A stretch of DNA of 5,037 bases. Source: Aquificaceae bacterium (GTDB taxonomy: Bacteria > Aquificota > Aquificia > Aquificales > Aquificaceae). Below, piece by piece: positions 4,840 through 5,037 of the stretch (its first letter is position 1; each line of letters begins with the position of its first letter). A program made the position numbers and the translations under genes. The notes under the pieces were generated by a model. It did not search any database. It had not been told where the DNA came from and saw nothing but the letters and a program-made list of their open reading frames with translations. The DNA lies in assembly GCA_025057245.1 (NCBI GenBank), contig JANWYC010000098.1:1-5037 (forward strand), written 5' to 3'.

Positions 4840-5037
4840 TCCTACCCTCCTCGTAACCGTTGCCAAGAATGTCGCTAAGCTCTTCCAACAGGCTTTCTAT
4901 TTCTCTTTTTCTCTCCATCAAGCTGGCAAGTATGTCCGTAGGTTCTGGCATGTGTTCTGGGTATCCTGACTTGGGATTTCTCGCAGAAAGGTCGTATTCT
5001 CTTGCCTTGACTTCCTCCACGCTAACAATCCAAGACC
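4832..5037 (-). CDS. hsdM: Type I restriction-modification methyltransferase subunit, C-terminal end (5' end outside the window)
   Basis: The frame is open to the right edge and reads SWIVSVEEVKAREYDLSARNPKS, then a glutamate-rich coiled-coil helix ERKREIESLLEELSDIL and a short tail. The [IV]xxRxYDLSARNP motif followed by a terminal helix is the standard end of HsdM adenine methyltransferases, just after the catalytic domain. The GTG at 5020 is internal, because the upstream codons continue in frame without a stop. The stop TAA (4832-4834) overlaps the hsdS start by eight bases, and the hsdS Shine-Dalgarno box is inside hsdM, so the two are translationally coupled. The methylase motifs themselves lie outside the window. 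Confidence 0.88.
   Translation of the reverse strand, partial: SWIVSVEEVKAREYDLSARNPKSGYPEHMPEPTDILASLMERKREIESLLEELSDILGNGYEEGRNE

Noticed and set aside
4681..4969. Plus-strand ORFs opposite hsdS and hsdM
   Set aside because: They are shadows of the hsdS and hsdM reading frames.
1..5037. An archaeal host, suggested by the ATPase family, HEPN/MNT and the TTTATA words
   Set aside because: The strong AGGAGG boxes, GDPD and general codon style fit Aquificota at least as well, and these families are shared between archaea and thermophilic bacteria. It cannot be fully excluded from this window.

Overview
The window reads as a piece of accessory DNA from a thermophilic bacterium, most likely a member of the Aquificota. 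The basis is lysine/glutamate-rich proteins, frequent ATA and AGG/AGA codons, good Shine-Dalgarno boxes (AGGAGG six bases before two starts) and a mix of bacterial and archaeal-style families. The lineage is an inference; no rRNA or other marker gene is present.

Layout from left to right. (1) The 3' end of a plus-strand gene for a protein-kinase-like protein with a C-terminal four-cysteine zinc ribbon runs off the left edge; its reading frame is open from base 1. (2) A short AT-rich gap holds one widely spaced inverted repeat. (3) A plus-strand potassium-channel/RCK gene is decayed: at least four frame changes, an in-frame stop, a probable internal deletion and a mutated selectivity filter. 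(4) An apparently intact minus-strand glycerophosphodiester phosphodiesterase gene converges on it, and the ends overlap by 20 bp. (5) A 45-codon plus-strand ORF of unknown nature follows, ending two bases from the stop of the next gene. (6) A minus-strand AAA-type ATPase with a C-terminal winged-helix-like tail is preceded by three copies of the inverted repeat ATAAACC-N5-GGTTTAT, the innermost running into the coding sequence. (7) A minus-strand HEPN/MNT pair follows: the nucleotidyltransferase (MntA-like) looks intact, the HEPN partner is broken. (8) The right end is a type I restriction-modification operon on the minus strand: the end of hsdM, then a short single-TRD hsdS carrying a one-base frameshift. 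HsdR is not in the window.

The right half is best read as a defence or toxin-antitoxin neighbourhood undergoing decay: hsdS, the HEPN gene and the channel gene are all damaged, while the ATPase, the nucleotidyltransferase and the phosphodiesterase keep their catalytic motifs. The HEPN fragment lacks its N-terminus and merges directly into the 3' end of hsdS, where a 15-bp sequence recurs imperfectly after the nucleotidyltransferase gene. The most unusual structure is the three-unit repeat at the start of the ATPase gene, which looks like a multi-site operator or a recognition array. I see no CRISPR array, tRNA, rRNA or insertion sequence.
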